64,000 nucleotides of DNA, from contig MARA01000019.1 in NCBI GenBank assembly GCA_001792895.1, positions 248,001-312,000 of the forward strand. The letters are read 5' to 3'. The position numbers and the translations under genes are program-made. The notes under the pieces are model-generated. The model did not search any database. It was not told the origin of the DNA and saw only the letters and a program-made list of their open reading frames with translations. The DNA comes from Lentinus brumalis. Its lineage: Eukaryota > Basidiomycota > Agaricomycetes > Polyporales > Polyporaceae. Positions 33,700 to 45,762 of this stretch are shown here, in pieces (position 1 is the stretch's first letter; each line of letters begins with the position of its first letter).

Positions 33700-36153
33700 G
33701 ACGCACTATGGTAGCGATGTTTGCGGGGGCGACGTGCGGATCTTGCTGGGGCCCGCCTTTGACTTCCATGCATCATGGTAGTGGGCCCGCGCGGCACTCC
33801 TCGCAGAGCCGAGAGCCGGAGAACACGCCGAGCGGGGACCATGGGGACGGCGCGAAGGTCTATCTGGGGAGTTCATGCTGCTGGTGTTGATCTTGGATAG
33901 CATTACGCTGGGGCGCGAGCGGGCGACGCGAGCGGGGACGAAGGGGAATCTGGATGCAGGAGCAGGGGTGGGGTGGCGACAACAGGTCGGGAGATTCAGG
34001 CTTCGAGTTCTCCCATGTGTGTGTGCGGGACCTTTTGAGAGGGGGCTTCCCCCCGCGGGCGGCTCGGGGTTGGCATGTGTAGACGAGGGCGCTATCAGAG
34101 ACGTCCCTCTACGATGGGCGATTGACGTGAGAGCTTGCACGCGGGCGGCGGAAGTGAACGTGAGCGCATCTGACTGGAGGCGGCTCATGGCGTACGGCGT
34201 GGAGGGCGGTGGCGCGCTCACGGATCGTCCACGCTCCCAAGTTGCTATATGAGCTCTTCGGTATGGGAATGCGCAGGCCCTGCGGTGCAGATGTTGTCCG
34301 AGTGTGAACATCTTCTATCCGAGTACAGCGAAGTGAGCGGGCCGCTTCGCACCCTCAGGGGATGCTGTGCTCGTCCTTGTCAACGACGGTAAGTGTTACT
34401 GTATAGCGCGGGGGGCAGTGCTTGTGTTTTCGGTCACCAAGACATTCCGCCACGCATACTGGGATTGGTTGAAATCAGCGTTAGTCTCCAGCTGATGACC
34501 AGAAGGGTGTCCATGCATGAGGCCTCGAAGTCGACGGATGTCAGAAGATGTTTGATGTATATGTGTGATGTTCGATGTCTATGCCAGGGCTCGGGAAATG
34601 CCGGCGACCGCGGTTGTCTACTAACCTGACCTGTGCACATAGCAGCAGTTAGTGCAGCCAAATCAAAGGCAGTGGAGGAAGCAATATGCAGGGGAAGCTA
34701 TGCGTCGTGGCAAACAGTGTTATGACATGTGAATCGGATGGCTCCCACTTCAGCAAGACGCGTACCGACGATACCGACCTCCGAGTTTAGCACCGTTCCG
34801 AACGCCGCGCGTTGAAGGTGTCATTCATGCCCATCCTTCATGTCCATGCTGCCCAGGCACCGCGGTGACTCACGCCTTGCGAACGGCCATGTACAGCAGT
34901 AGAAGTGAGCTGCGACAGGTCGTGGCATCGGCATGCCGAGACCCCGAGGCGATTTCTGCAAAGCCTTGACCCCGGGACTCAGACACAAACTGGTCAGTGA
35001 TGACCAGTCAGCACGCCTCCAGAACGCGCCATTTCTGCTAAGATGTTGAACATCGTCGAAAGGATCCGTACTGGTAGCATGCTTCGCGACCTGCAAGGAT
35101 GCCAACAAGTCAGTACTCTGTGGCAATGACATGTGGACAAGACAAGTCCAAACCGTGGAAGCAATCTCATGTCCGCGTGTCAATGCACGTCTCCGGCACC
35201 GTCCTCGTCGAACGCATGCCAAACCCATTCGTCATACCATCGGCGAAGTTGCACTCGCCGGATCCGTAGTGACCCAAACCCATCGTCCGCGCATCATGTC
35301 AGGCGTGTACATTGAGCTGTGACGCTTACACCGGTCCCGCCGGGAGGCGTCGCCGGAAGTCCACGTATATGAAGGGTCTAGCACATCGAATGTTCGCCAT
35401 GCGAAGATCTTGGGGCTAGGTAGGGGTTACTCGGGCCAACTGCTTGCGGGCCCGTCATCGTCTTGCATGCCTGAATGAGTGATCAACGTCGGTTCGCTGT
35501 CTGTTATCGAGAGCGTACCTGGCATGATACCGAGGCACACAGCCTGATGAACAGCTGTCACTGGCGCACCGTTACAAGGTCCACACTTACCGAAGACGTC
35601 GACGAGTGTTGTGAATAGGTTATACCATCCTCGACGATCGTCTGTGAACCTCACTGGTTCTCGAAACTGTTCTCTATCAAAGCCGACGGATCCATGGCGA
35701 GATAGGGTGCCGACCACGCCGATACATGTACTGTACTCGTACACGAGGAGTCGCGCCGCATACTGCTCCTATGAATGCTTGCGTTGGCCTAGACCGGCGA
35801 GATGTTGCAGCAAGACAGTGCATCAGCGTATAAAGTATGGCGTACCGATAGACTCAATGGCTTCCCTCGGTCACTTCGGGTATCTCAAACCACGTCTCCG
35901 CCGTGACACTGACCCACACCCACAAGCCCCCTTCGTAAGGTTCACACGAATGGATTGGATTATGCATGTATTACACTGCGGAGAAGGCCAGGTGTGAGTG
36001 AACCCGTCTAGGCTATTGAAGGGGGACTTACATGTACAGATGATGAGTGGTGGAGACATGACTAGTATGCAGGAAGTGACCAGTAGGCATTCTGCCGCAG
36101 AGACACGGTCTGTGTTGTTCGACGCAAACGAGGAAGAATGCCTACATCTTCGA
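33700..36153. other. Gene-poor stretch with one candidate orphan exon
   Basis: 2.4 kb. Mostly unrecognised sequence. On the minus strand 35591-35768 reads YEYSTCIGVVGTLSRHGS and FTDDRRGWYNLFTTLVDVF, bounded by an acceptor-like ATAG upstream and a consensus donor GTAAGT at its end, with a possible small following exon. I cannot assign a family or build a complete gene, so it may be a relic. 33706-34311 has long overlapping frames on both strands, typical of chance openness in GC-rich DNA. Confidence 0.4.
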
Positions 36154-36495
36154 CTACCTGTTCCCCGTAGAGCCGGCCTGCGTTCTTGCTTGGGCCAGAA
36201 CACCTTGCTGCTGCTCAGCTAGAACTCTCCGCTTGTTGAAGTATTCGATCTAAACGAGTGTCAACGTCCCGAAAGGAGTAATTCATGTGCTATCACTACT
36301 CACCCAGCTCTTGGCGCAGTTCTTCTCGTATGTCTTCCTCACATCAGCGCATGCAGTCCCCTCGTCCCCGGGTTTGACGACGTTGGCCCCGTCGAGACAA
36401 GCAAAGTACGCATCACGGCTCTCCCAACACTTTTGTCGGTCCGCCCTCGACGTTGGATCCGGGGTCTCATTTTTGTTGCCACCAAACCAGCCCAT
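36154..36495 (-). CDS. COA6: Cytochrome c oxidase assembly factor 6 (COA6), 95 aa
   Basis: Exons 36304..36495 and 36154..36249 (288 nt, in frame). Begins MGWFGGNKNETPDPTSR and has the twin-cysteine helices of the COX6B/COA6 family: CWESRDAYFAC (CX9C) and CADVRKTYEKNC (CX10C), followed by KSWIEYFNKRR. COA6 is imported into the mitochondrial intermembrane space, oxidised through its disulphide hairpin, and helps copper delivery to Cox2. The C-terminal tail (QQQGVLAQARTQAGSTGNR) is a normal extension. Head-to-head with the TBC gene. Confidence 0.93.
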
Positions 36496-36749
36496 TGAGA
36501 TAAGACCAGAAGACTCAGAGACACACAGCGAGAGTAGAGATGCTGGAAAGTGGTGGTCGTGAACAGGAACGCGAGCGGGATTTCTCGCATGGGATGACCC
36601 ATGATAATCCGAATATGGGCATAACCACGCAATCGGGTCGCTAAACCTCGCTAAACTGGACTCAGCGACGGCGATCTCCCGCACGACGACCACGACCTCG
36701 CGTTCGACATCTATCATCCTGGCTCTATCTTCAGCGCGGCGTCGCCGAC
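36496..36749. promoter_or_regulatory. Shared divergent promoter of COA6 and the TBC gene
   Basis: Only 254 bp separate the two start codons, on opposite strands, so both 5' UTRs and core promoters must lie here. No clear TATA box on either side. Confidence 0.5.
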
Positions 36750-39700
36750 ATGGCGTCCTCGTCGACACAAACGACACCGGCACACTCTCACCCGCTATCT
36801 CAGGACGAAGGACCATCGCGGGGTCGACGGTCGCGCGGGAAGGGCAACGAGGATGGCCCGAGACCACAGACAGATTACTTCACGCTCAAGGAGAAGCTTG
36901 ACAGTACCTCGAAGGAACACACCAGGTACACGAACGGCAATTGGGACGGAAGTGTACGAGGTTATGGGAAGGGGAACCGCAGGTGAGCACGATGTTCCGT
37001 TCGACGCTTGGCTCTCCGTAGGTTGGAGTTCGTGGACATCGTCTCGTCTTCATCACGATCTTCACCCGTCGAATATGTGCCTACATCTACTGACTGCAGC
37101 GCTCGCTCAGGTCGGTGAAGCCTCCACCACTCATTGTGGTCGAATCTTCAAGCGAAGATGCTGTGGCCGACCACCACGTCGTGCACGATGTGATGCCCGA
37201 CGGTAGCGTTGGCGTCTCCGCTCCCGGGTCCACAGGGAAGATATTGAGAACGAGGTGGCACGACCATTCGGACGACGCTATGCGTGCAGCTATGTCGGCA
37301 CTCGCCTCGTCCTCCCCCGAGATCCCCGCCGACCACCCTTGCTACTCCATCATACGTGTTCTGTCGTCTGCCGTCCACAACCTCACTCGGGCACGGCAGG
37401 AACTCGAGGAGAGCCGACGCGAACTGATGCAGAAAGAGGTTGCGCGGAGAGCGCGTGCGAGGGACCTACTTCAGGAGCTCAAGCCGTCGGACAAGGATGT
37501 CGCCAATCGCGTCATGCAGTCTCTTTTCCCGAACGACGATGAGACCACACACCAGGTCCACCGGGTGCAGCGGCAGGAGAGCTTGATGGTAAGATGCCAC
37601 TTCCGAGGCATTCTTTACTACTCGCTCATGCTTGCTGCAGTCTCTCACAGAGTCTTTGACCGAAGCCATTGAGGACGAAGTGCCGATCGCGCGCAGCGCA
37701 CCGAAAGACGACCTGACGCCCATGGCATCTACGCTGGTGGTGCCTTCGTCCCCGACGGTGTCAACTACTGTCGTGACCGCCCAGGCTGTACCCATATCCC
37801 CCCGAGCGAGTGTGCCTACCTCTCTGCCGACTATAGAATCCTCAGAGACGGAATACCAGGCCACTGCGACGAACGCGGACCAGGATGTCGCAGGAGACGG
37901 TCCGGCGAAGGTCGAACGGCCGACACTAGGAGATTGGATGGGAACGTGGTGGGCAAAACCGAGGAGTAAGAGTAGGGCCCCGAAGCTACCGTTCCCCGCC
38001 GAGGACGACGCCGACGAGCCAACGAGGGAGAGCCAATCCGCGACGTCCGCTAGTAATGAAATCTCCTCGACCGAAACTGTTCCCGGGACGCCCACTAGGA
38101 GTGCTGCTGCGAAGCGGAAACAGACCCGCAGTGTCTTCGGCACGCTGGGATTCTCCATCCTGAATCCGTCGACTTCGTCGTCTCTGGCCGCGAAAAAGCG
38201 TCGAAATATGTCTGTCACGGACATTTCAGGCCTTGATCTGCCTCCCGAACGCCCCGAGACGCTCTCGGTCAAGTCCGCGCACGCTTCACCGTCTAGCAGC
38301 CCGCTCCTCTCAACGACGACCCTCGTCTCGGAACACTCTAAGCCTCCCTCCTTGAATGTCGCCTCTCCGTCACCGAGCGTCACCCTCGCGGACGACAAAC
38401 CACCTCAAGGGACTTCACTCCGGGCCATCGTACAGGCGACACGGGTCATGACGACGGACGCGAACAGTATTTTGTCAGACCAGGGCCGGGAAACTAGTCC
38501 GGTCATCGCGCAGATGGCCTTCGACCTCGTGCGCAACGCTCGCGAAGGCCACCTCGAGCTGCGCGACAGACCAAAGGAGCGGAAGGAGAAGAAAGCGGTG
38601 GTTGGAGAGCGACATGGCTCCCCTATTGTAGACAATGATGCCACTCCCGCTGCTTCTCGCACACTGCTGACTGCTCAGGCGGTACGACAAGCACCCAAGA
38701 GCCGCAAGTCCAGCGTCAACCTCCCATCCTTCGCCTCTCCTCTTTTTGGTTCGTTCGTCATCCAGCAACAGAAGAAGCCGCCAGTTTCGCTCAGTGGTAA
38801 CAAGCAGGGCTCAGCGCCGGACTCCCCACAACAGACTGTTCCTGCGATGTCGCAACCGACCACCAGCAAGCCAGGTTCTGTCCCACTAGAGTCGATCATC
38901 CCGGTGGACGCTAAACCACCCACGCAGTATCTCTCCCGACAGTACACCCCTCTGACTGCACGAGACTTTCACTTCTCCATCGCGCTTCCCGACAGTTCGT
39001 CCTCCATCTCGGCGCAGGAAGACGAGCATAGCCACGAGGGCATGACAGATCGGTTCGGCTTCATCTATGACGTCGCGCGCTATGATGCGCTCCTGCTCCT
39101 TCGTGCGAAGGAGTGCAAGAACACTGCACCCGCTTGTCTCACTGGCATCAAAGTCGCGGATCGCCGGGAGGACAACTGTTGGCCAGAGGAAGACGAGGAA
39201 GCAGTTACTGCCACTCTCGACATTGTCAAGGAGCCGTGCGACTGCGATGGCGACGACGGCGCGGACTCCGTGAGCATCATGTCCACGAGCACGCGCCCGA
39301 TGATTCGTAGCACGCCCGGCGGCGACTCCATCTCAGCCTCCTCGCAGCGCTCGCGCGGTGCCTCGCCCGCCTCCTCTAGGCGGGTGAAGCGGACGTCAAC
39401 GATGTTTAGCACTGCCACGGTCAAGTCATCGTCGTCGATTCTCACTGTTGAATCGGAGACACCGCGCCATATCTGCCATAATACGATCAGCCGGTTGCTC
39501 CAGCAGCTCAGGGACATCCACGACCAGCGCCAGGCAGCACAGCGCAAGGAGTGGGACCTCTTCCTGAAGAACCGGAGCAAGGCGGCGACAAACAAGCCGC
39601 TCTCGTCTGGGAACCGCTCTGCCGTCGTCAGTGGGGCGGCGCAGCTCCTCGGGCTCGGTACGGCGGACGAGGCGGAGGAGCTCGAGCACAGTGAAGGCCT

Positions 39701-40740
39701 CATCGGCTTCGCGCAGTTCGGGCTCTCGTCGAGCAAGGACGAGAAGAAGGAGTTTGATCGGCTTGTGCGAAACGGCATCCCTCTGGCGTATCGGTCGAAG
39801 GCGTGGTTGGAGTGCAGTGGGGCATTGGAGATGCGCGAACCTGGCGTCTTCGCGGACTTGCTCGCTGAATGCGATCCTACGAGCAGCGTGGTCAGGGAGA
39901 TAGAGAAGGACGTGTGTAGAACGATGCCTTTGAACATCTTCTTTGGTCGGACAGGTGCTGGGTGGAGAAGTTGCGGAGGGTCTTGATGGCGTACAGCCGG
40001 TGAGTGCTTCCGTCAGCCGGTTTGTCTGTGACTATGCTGACCCGTGCTACGTACCAGACGCAATCCTGCTGTGGGTTACTGTCAGGGCATGAACCTCGTC
40101 ACTTCGACGCTGCTCCTCGTCCATGCAGACCAAGAGGAGGCATTTTGGGTCCTCACTGCCATCATCGAGCGCATCCTCCCGGAAGATTTCTTCTCCCCCT
40201 CTCTTCTTAGCTCTCGTGCATGCCCCATGGTGCTGCTAGACTACGTGCGGGAGCTGATGCCGAAGCTGTCGGCACACCTCGCCGAGCTCAGCGTAGATCT
40301 CGCCGCGATCTGTTTCTCGTGGTTCCTCTCGCTGTTCACGGACTGCTTGCCCATCGAGGTGAGCTCAGCCGCATGTTACTCTTTCAGTACGTCGATCGCT
40401 GACGATGCTGTAGACCTTGTTCCGTGTATGGGATGTATTCATGGTGGACGGTGTGGATGTCCTGTTCCGCATCGCCTTCGCCATCCTCCGTATCAACGAG
40501 CAGGAGCTGCTTCGGTGCTCATCCATCCCGGCGGTCTATGTCGCTCTGGAAAGTCTGCCCAACCGCATGTGGGAGGCAGATCGGCTTATTCAGGTGCGCT
40601 GAGGTGTTCACATTCTATCCTTGCTAGAAGCTGACGGAGGTTTGCAGGCGGAGGTGGAGCTGCGTGGTACGATCGTCCACGCGGACATCGTGAAGCGGCG
40701 AGACGCACATATCGCGCAGCTACGAGAGTACATGGCGTAG
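36750..40740 (+). CDS. TBC-domain Rab GTPase-activating protein, about 1,224 aa, one apparent frameshift
   Basis: Exons 36750..36982, 37022..37040, 37100..37588, 37641..39999, 40058..40358, 40414..40593 and 40648..40740. About 720 disordered Ser/Thr/Pro-rich residues with one helical segment (ARQELEESRRELMQKEVARR) precede a C-terminal TBC domain: RNGIPLAYRSKAWLECSGAL, the arginine finger IEKDVCR (IxxDxxR), the glutamine finger GYCQGMN (YxQ), CLPIETLFRVWDVF and LLRCSSIPAVYVALESLP. It should stimulate GTP hydrolysis on a Rab. The exon sum is one base short of a multiple of three: after FFGRTGAG the frame must shift to VEKLRRVLMAYSR, explained by GGG instead of GGGG at 39960-39962. The 39-bp first intron is short; exon 1 could instead end near 36924. 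Confidence 0.85.
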
Positions 40741-41449
40741 ACCTATCTTACTGCTTACTTATTACTTACTGACTTCTTGGACTCATGTGTGTAGATCGGT
40801 ATTCTGGATGGGACATTATGTTTTGACGCAGTGCGCTTTGTTGTATGGCTGCATGACTTTGACTATCACTTACGAATGCGAGTAAATTGATTGGTCTAGG
40901 AGATGGTTGAGGCCGTGCTATGTACTTCTGTCTTGCACTTCAGGACAGCTCTTATCTGCAAGGAACTCAACCCGTTCCTCCCATTTCTTGATCGCAGCCT
41001 CGCGCTAGGGTGTGAGCATCATCATTTTGTATTCGGTATTGACAACTCATGTTCGGGTTCGGGAGTCGATCGTGTCGATTCGTATTGAACTGACCGTCAT
41101 TCTAACTGGGAGAATCTGACGGTGGAATCTGTGATGTATATAAGGTGACGTACTATACTCCATGGCTCTTGCCTTTCACCACGCGCACTTGAGCATGGTG
41201 CTCTGATATACTTAGGGAGCATTCGATGACTGGTCGCAACTACATAGTCCGAGTCAGATTAGATTAGATTGCGTACGTAGCTGAGCAAGATAAGATATGT
41301 ACGTAGGATCATGCATGGACGCACACTGACTGGCAGAAACGCACTCGCTCTTCCTCTCGTCCATCTCGAATCCCAACTCGGAGAGCTTTTGAAGCTGTCG
41401 TGCGCCCTGATACTTGCTTGAGACATCATTCTCCACAACAGGCGGGACC
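40741..41449. other. Intergenic region between TBC and PPE1 genes
   Basis: About 700 bp in tandem orientation, holding the TBC 3' UTR and the PPE1 promoter. A TATATAAG-like string lies near 41137. No coding signal. Confidence 0.4.
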
Positions 41450-42996
41450 ATGTCGGATCTATACCGTTCTGCACTGCAAGCCAGGTTCGCAAAAGCGCCA
41501 CAACTCCCGCCACTGCCAGGAGAAGAGGATGAAGAGGATGAGGCAGAAGATCATGTCGGAGCACTTCCAGGAGGCATAGGTCCGCCAGCAGCGTAAGTGC
41601 GCCACCCCTTTCACCGTAAACTCGCCATACATACGTCTGATATCACGATAGCCCTTCGAGGACGCCGCGGGCAGTTCGAAAGCATTCCCCCAAAGCAGAA
41701 TTCGCCCCGCTATCTGCCTCTGGCTACTTTGATCAAGCGACACAGGTGTCTGTGTCTACTTCCGATCTCGACGTCCGTGTGTACTACACTCCGCCCAAGT
41801 TTGAAGACGGAACGGTCATGATCTGCCACCATGGCGCGGGATACTCGGGTCTCACGTTCGCATGTATGGCGAAGGAGATCACAGACATGACCAAAGGCGA
41901 GTGTGGTGTGCTTGCGTACGATTGTCGTGGTCATGGTGCGTTTGGACCGAGCAGTTGTGCGTCCATCTCTGACTTAGTTCAGGGAAGACGAAACACATCA
42001 GCACTCCTGAGTTCCCAGAGGAGGAGAACCTTGCTGTAGATGTGCTGACTGACGACCTCGCGAATCTCCTGCGGGTTGTCTTTCCAGATGCTCAGTCTGC
42101 GCCTTCCCTTCTGGTAAGACATTCTGACTGATGAGGACCACCGCTCAATGTTATACAGCTTGTCGGGCATAGCTTAGGAGGATCCGTGTGTGTGCGAGCC
42201 TGTCCCAAGCTCCAAGAACATCGCTATCGCATAACAGGTGTCGCAGTCATAGATGTGGTGGAAGGTTCGCAGAAGTACTCATTCCAGCCCCTCCAACTGG
42301 TCCCTGATGTGCTTCTTGCACCCTAGAGTTCACACTGGAGGCGCTCCCGCTCATGCATAGCCTGCTCAACGCACGTCCGGAGGGCTTTGACAGCCCCGAA
42401 GAGGCGATCGAGTGGCAGTGAGTGTTGATACTCCGCAGCAGAGGTTGCCGTCGGGCATGCTAAATTTGCCCCCACAACAGCGTGAAGACCAACACGATCC
42501 GCAATCCCGCGTCCGCGAGGGTGTCTGTGCCGGGCATCATCGTCCCAGCACCTCCTGGATCTCCCCCAAGTTCTCCCGCGTATCTTTGGCGCACTCCCCT
42601 ACGTTCTACGGCCCCGTATTGGACGAGTGAGTTTGCCATACATCCGCGACTGTTTGTCGGCCTTGATTTATGACGTTCGTTTTGTTAGGTTGGTTCACAG
42701 GGCTCTCAAGCAAATTTTTAGCTTCGCGGACTGCTCGCCTCTTGATTCTTGCAGGGACGGAGCGTCTGGACAAGGAGCTCATGATAGGCCAGATGCAGGG
42801 CAAGTTCCAACTCGTCGTGATCCCCGGGGTCGGACATATGGTCCACGAGGTACGTTTGATTTGCTCTGAAAACAGGAAAAGTACTGAACGGCACCCATCT
42901 CAGGACGATCCCAGAAGGATGGCCGATGTCCTTGTGGAGTTTTGGAGGCGCAATGAGCGTGTCGTTGTTGGCGTCAAGAAGGTCGGAGAGCTATAG
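41450..42996 (+). CDS. PPE1: Protein phosphatase methylesterase 1 (PME-1/Ppe1), 384 aa
   Basis: Eight exons: 41450..41592, 41652..41935, 41983..42113, 42159..42264, 42327..42417, 42481..42626, 42689..42849 and 42904..42996; 1,155 nt in frame. Alpha/beta-hydrolase fold with CHHGAGYSGLTFA (oxyanion region), YDCRGHGKTK, the nucleophile elbow LVGHSLGGS, VAVIDVVEEF (catalytic Asp) and VIPGVGHMVHE (catalytic His). The N-terminus has an acidic stretch (GEEDEEDEAEDH). It removes the methyl ester from the C-terminal Leu of the PP2A catalytic subunit and so controls holoenzyme assembly. All three triad residues are present; length is normal. Confidence 0.93.
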
Positions 42997-43709
42997 CCTA
43001 TTACGACCCTCACGAAAGATCGAAACAGAAACACTGGAAGTAATTGCGCTTGGCGCAGTTGAACTTGTACACTACTTAGATTACTCGGAAGTACTTCATC
43101 CATGGCGATTTCAAAGTTCTTGTGTGCAGTCCAGACTTGTTCCAGATGCACGCAGAGAAATCACTAGCTGATGCTCAGTACTGATTGGAGATATTCTTCG
43201 AGTCTATGGTCGGCCCTTGGGCCTGATTCTGAGGTCAAAACGCGGGTGATGGCATACAAACTAATTAATGGGTTCCTGATTACGACAAATGTATAGTACA
43301 GTAAGCTAGAAGACATCCCTACGTATTATGAGTTCCACCCAGTACAATCGACCAATCCGAGCAATATTCTTGGAAGACCCCGAAAGCCTTCCCCAGGCAC
43401 CGTGATGCCAGTCTATACCTCCGCGGCTGCTAGTTTCAACGGAGAATTGGTGTTGCGTGCAGGCTCCAGGCCAAGCCGCTGGCGGCATCAATGGTGTCGG
43501 GGAGATCGAACGTCGACGGAGGCTCCTCGTTGCTTCTGTTCAGCCGTCTATATGTAATTATGGGATTAGCAGGTGGAATGTAAGTGGCGCGGGGCATTGC
43601 CAAGGTGTACGGCCCAGGGAGATATCTCCGACCGATGAGAGTAAACAGCGTGCAAAGGGAATGAATGACAGCCTGTGCCATAACGAAGGATCGCGGAAGC
43701 ATCAAGGCT
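42997..43709. other. Convergent intergenic region
   Basis: About 710 bp between the 3' ends of PPE1 (+) and the FAD monooxygenase (-). No coding or structural signal found; expected to hold both polyadenylation regions. Confidence 0.4.
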
Positions 43710-45762
43710 TCACCATTCGTGGCCGTTTTCAGAGGTAGTGTCGGTAGCGGTCTCACTAACCTCCACCGTGAATGCCGAAAAGTCGAACTGCGGGGCAGCG
43801 GACGCGTCCCCATTTCCCTCGTCGCCGGCCTGCCGCCCTTGTAGTGCGCGCTCGCGTAGCAGCCCCCACTGGACCCACCAGTCGTCCGCCTCGTCCTCGC
43901 AGTCGTACCCGAATATCGTGCGGACTTCGTTCCAGGCGCCACTAGTCTCGCCGTCCCCACCCTCGAGCACGTTCAGGCCCTTCTCGCCGAGCATGCGCAT
44001 GCCCTCGTCGCGCTGCCGCGAAGCATCGCAGGCGGGCATCGCCATGAAAAACGCGTTCCCGAACTCGCTCGCGCGCACGCTCCGTGTGCGGCTCTGCCGC
44101 AGCTCCTGGAAGGCGTACAGGAAGCTCTCGATCTGCCGCTCTTCGCTGAGGTGGGAGAACAGTTTCGCTAGAACGGCACCGTCCTCGACCGCCATCGCCG
44201 TCGCTTGAATTGTGCCTGGCTACAAACATGAATGCCACAGTCAGCCACCCGCTCGTGCATGGCAACTGGCGAATCTGTGCCAGATAGACGTACTGGGAAG
44301 GGGTGTGCCGCCTCGCCGATCAGCACCATCCGACCGTCATCTTCGACCCAGTCTTCGAGGTCGCTGTGAGCTCGGACGGTAATCCGCGTGGCTTGACGTG
44401 CGTGCCTGACTATCGGTTCTAGCCTGCATGTCAGGGGACACGTAAGGACGTTGCGACAGGTAATAGAGGTGGGATGTGGTCATACCGAGAGTCAACCTTG
44501 GACGCAATTTCCACCAAGGGTACTGACGGTTCATCCCCGAATCTGCCCTCCCCAGAATCGTCAGGTCCATAGAACTGGAACGCGAAGTCCTCCTGGTCGT
44601 GCTGAACATCTATGCGTGAGCCCTCTTCTCGCTATACCGAATAGTTGCGTACTCACAACTGGGAACGCAACAATAGCACGGCCATCGCCGAACGCCACAA
44701 ATACGCCGTTCTGCCCACTTCGTCAATACAGTTGCGAAGATGCAAATAACCTCGCTTACGTCGTCTCGCAACTGAGATAGGTTTGGGGGAAGGTGTTTGC
44801 CAGAAACGACAGTACTGTCAAACACATAGTGAGTCCGACCTGAGCAGCTCATGCGAAGAGCGGAAAGCTTCAACTCACTCATACATCGCCAATCCCGTCG
44901 GTGCACCCCGGACCTGTTGTCCGATGACCGCCGCTCGGGATGGTCCAAACTCGCCGTCCGCGCCAACAAGCACGTCTCCTGAAACTTTCTCACCCGACGC
45001 CAGTGTCACTTCGCGCTCCGACGCGTCAATCTCGACAACCTCGGAGTTGTAGCGAACCTGAGCGCCTGCTCGTGTGGCGGCATCATACAGAATATCATAC
45101 AATTCGGCATGCTGGTGGCGGCGTTGAACTGATCGGGTTCGCTTTAAGGGAAGGAAACAAAAAGGAGACGCACCGTGAGTACCATGAATACACCTCTCGT
45201 CTCCTTCAGCACGTCTTGACTCCATACTTGCGAGCCAAGGTAGTCCCCGGACTCGTCTAGAATGCCAGTCAGGCAGGCAGAATCAAGTCATTCGTGCCGC
45301 ACTCACATTGCGTGAAGAGAATCGTATGCGACACCAAGGCCTTCTGCTTGAGCGCGTCTTTGAGACCCCAGTGGAACAGAATTTTCGTGAGATTTGGTGG
45401 TAGCCGGATTCCGCTTTCCCCGTGCTTCGAACGATGTCAGAAGCAGCCACAGAGAGACATGCCGCGTCACGTACCACGGAATCCCTGTCCTGTCGTTCGA
45501 GTACTAATACATGGTGTCCCACCCGGCGCAGCGCGAGGGCACATGCCAATCCAGCGATGCCTACATTGGTGGCGGTGACGAACATTGACACTATGTCAGA
45601 GTGCGGGAGACGCAAGGGCATAATGCTCACCTCCTCCAATAACTAGGAAGCTGATTGGATGGGCTGTTTGAAGTGGAGCAGTCGAGGACTAAACACAGAA
45701 ACAGGTTGAGCACGGGAGTCGGAAGTCGACGAGGCACAGGCCGGACATACTTCAGCACTCAT
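43710..45762 (-). CDS. FAD-dependent monooxygenase, salicylate hydroxylase-like, 498 aa
   Basis: Eleven exons: 45751..45762, 45631..45688, 45475..45560, 45307..45424, 45174..45256, 44879..45141, 44760..44814, 44653..44710, 44486..44609, 44294..44423 and 43710..44219; total 1,497 nt. Group A flavoprotein monooxygenase: VIGGGIAGLACALALRR (dinucleotide GxGxxG), VLERQ, RLPPNLTKILFHWGL, DVLVGADGEFGPSR (DG motif), VAFGDGRAIVAFPV and VLIGEAAHPFPPGT (GD-type FAD motif with Glu in place of the usual Asp). Such enzymes hydroxylate aromatic acids using NAD(P)H and O2. The first exon encodes only MSAE. One phase is fixed by choosing the acceptor GGGCAG at the seventh intron and donor GTACGC at the eighth. 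Substrate unknown; no cluster context. Confidence 0.88.

Noticed and set aside
33706..34311. 201-codon minus-strand frame next to the 33.1-kb gene
   Set aside because: Pro/Arg/Ser-rich with no motif, and long frames are open on both strands here, so chance openness in GC-rich DNA is likely; the 5' region of the neighbouring gene explains the position.
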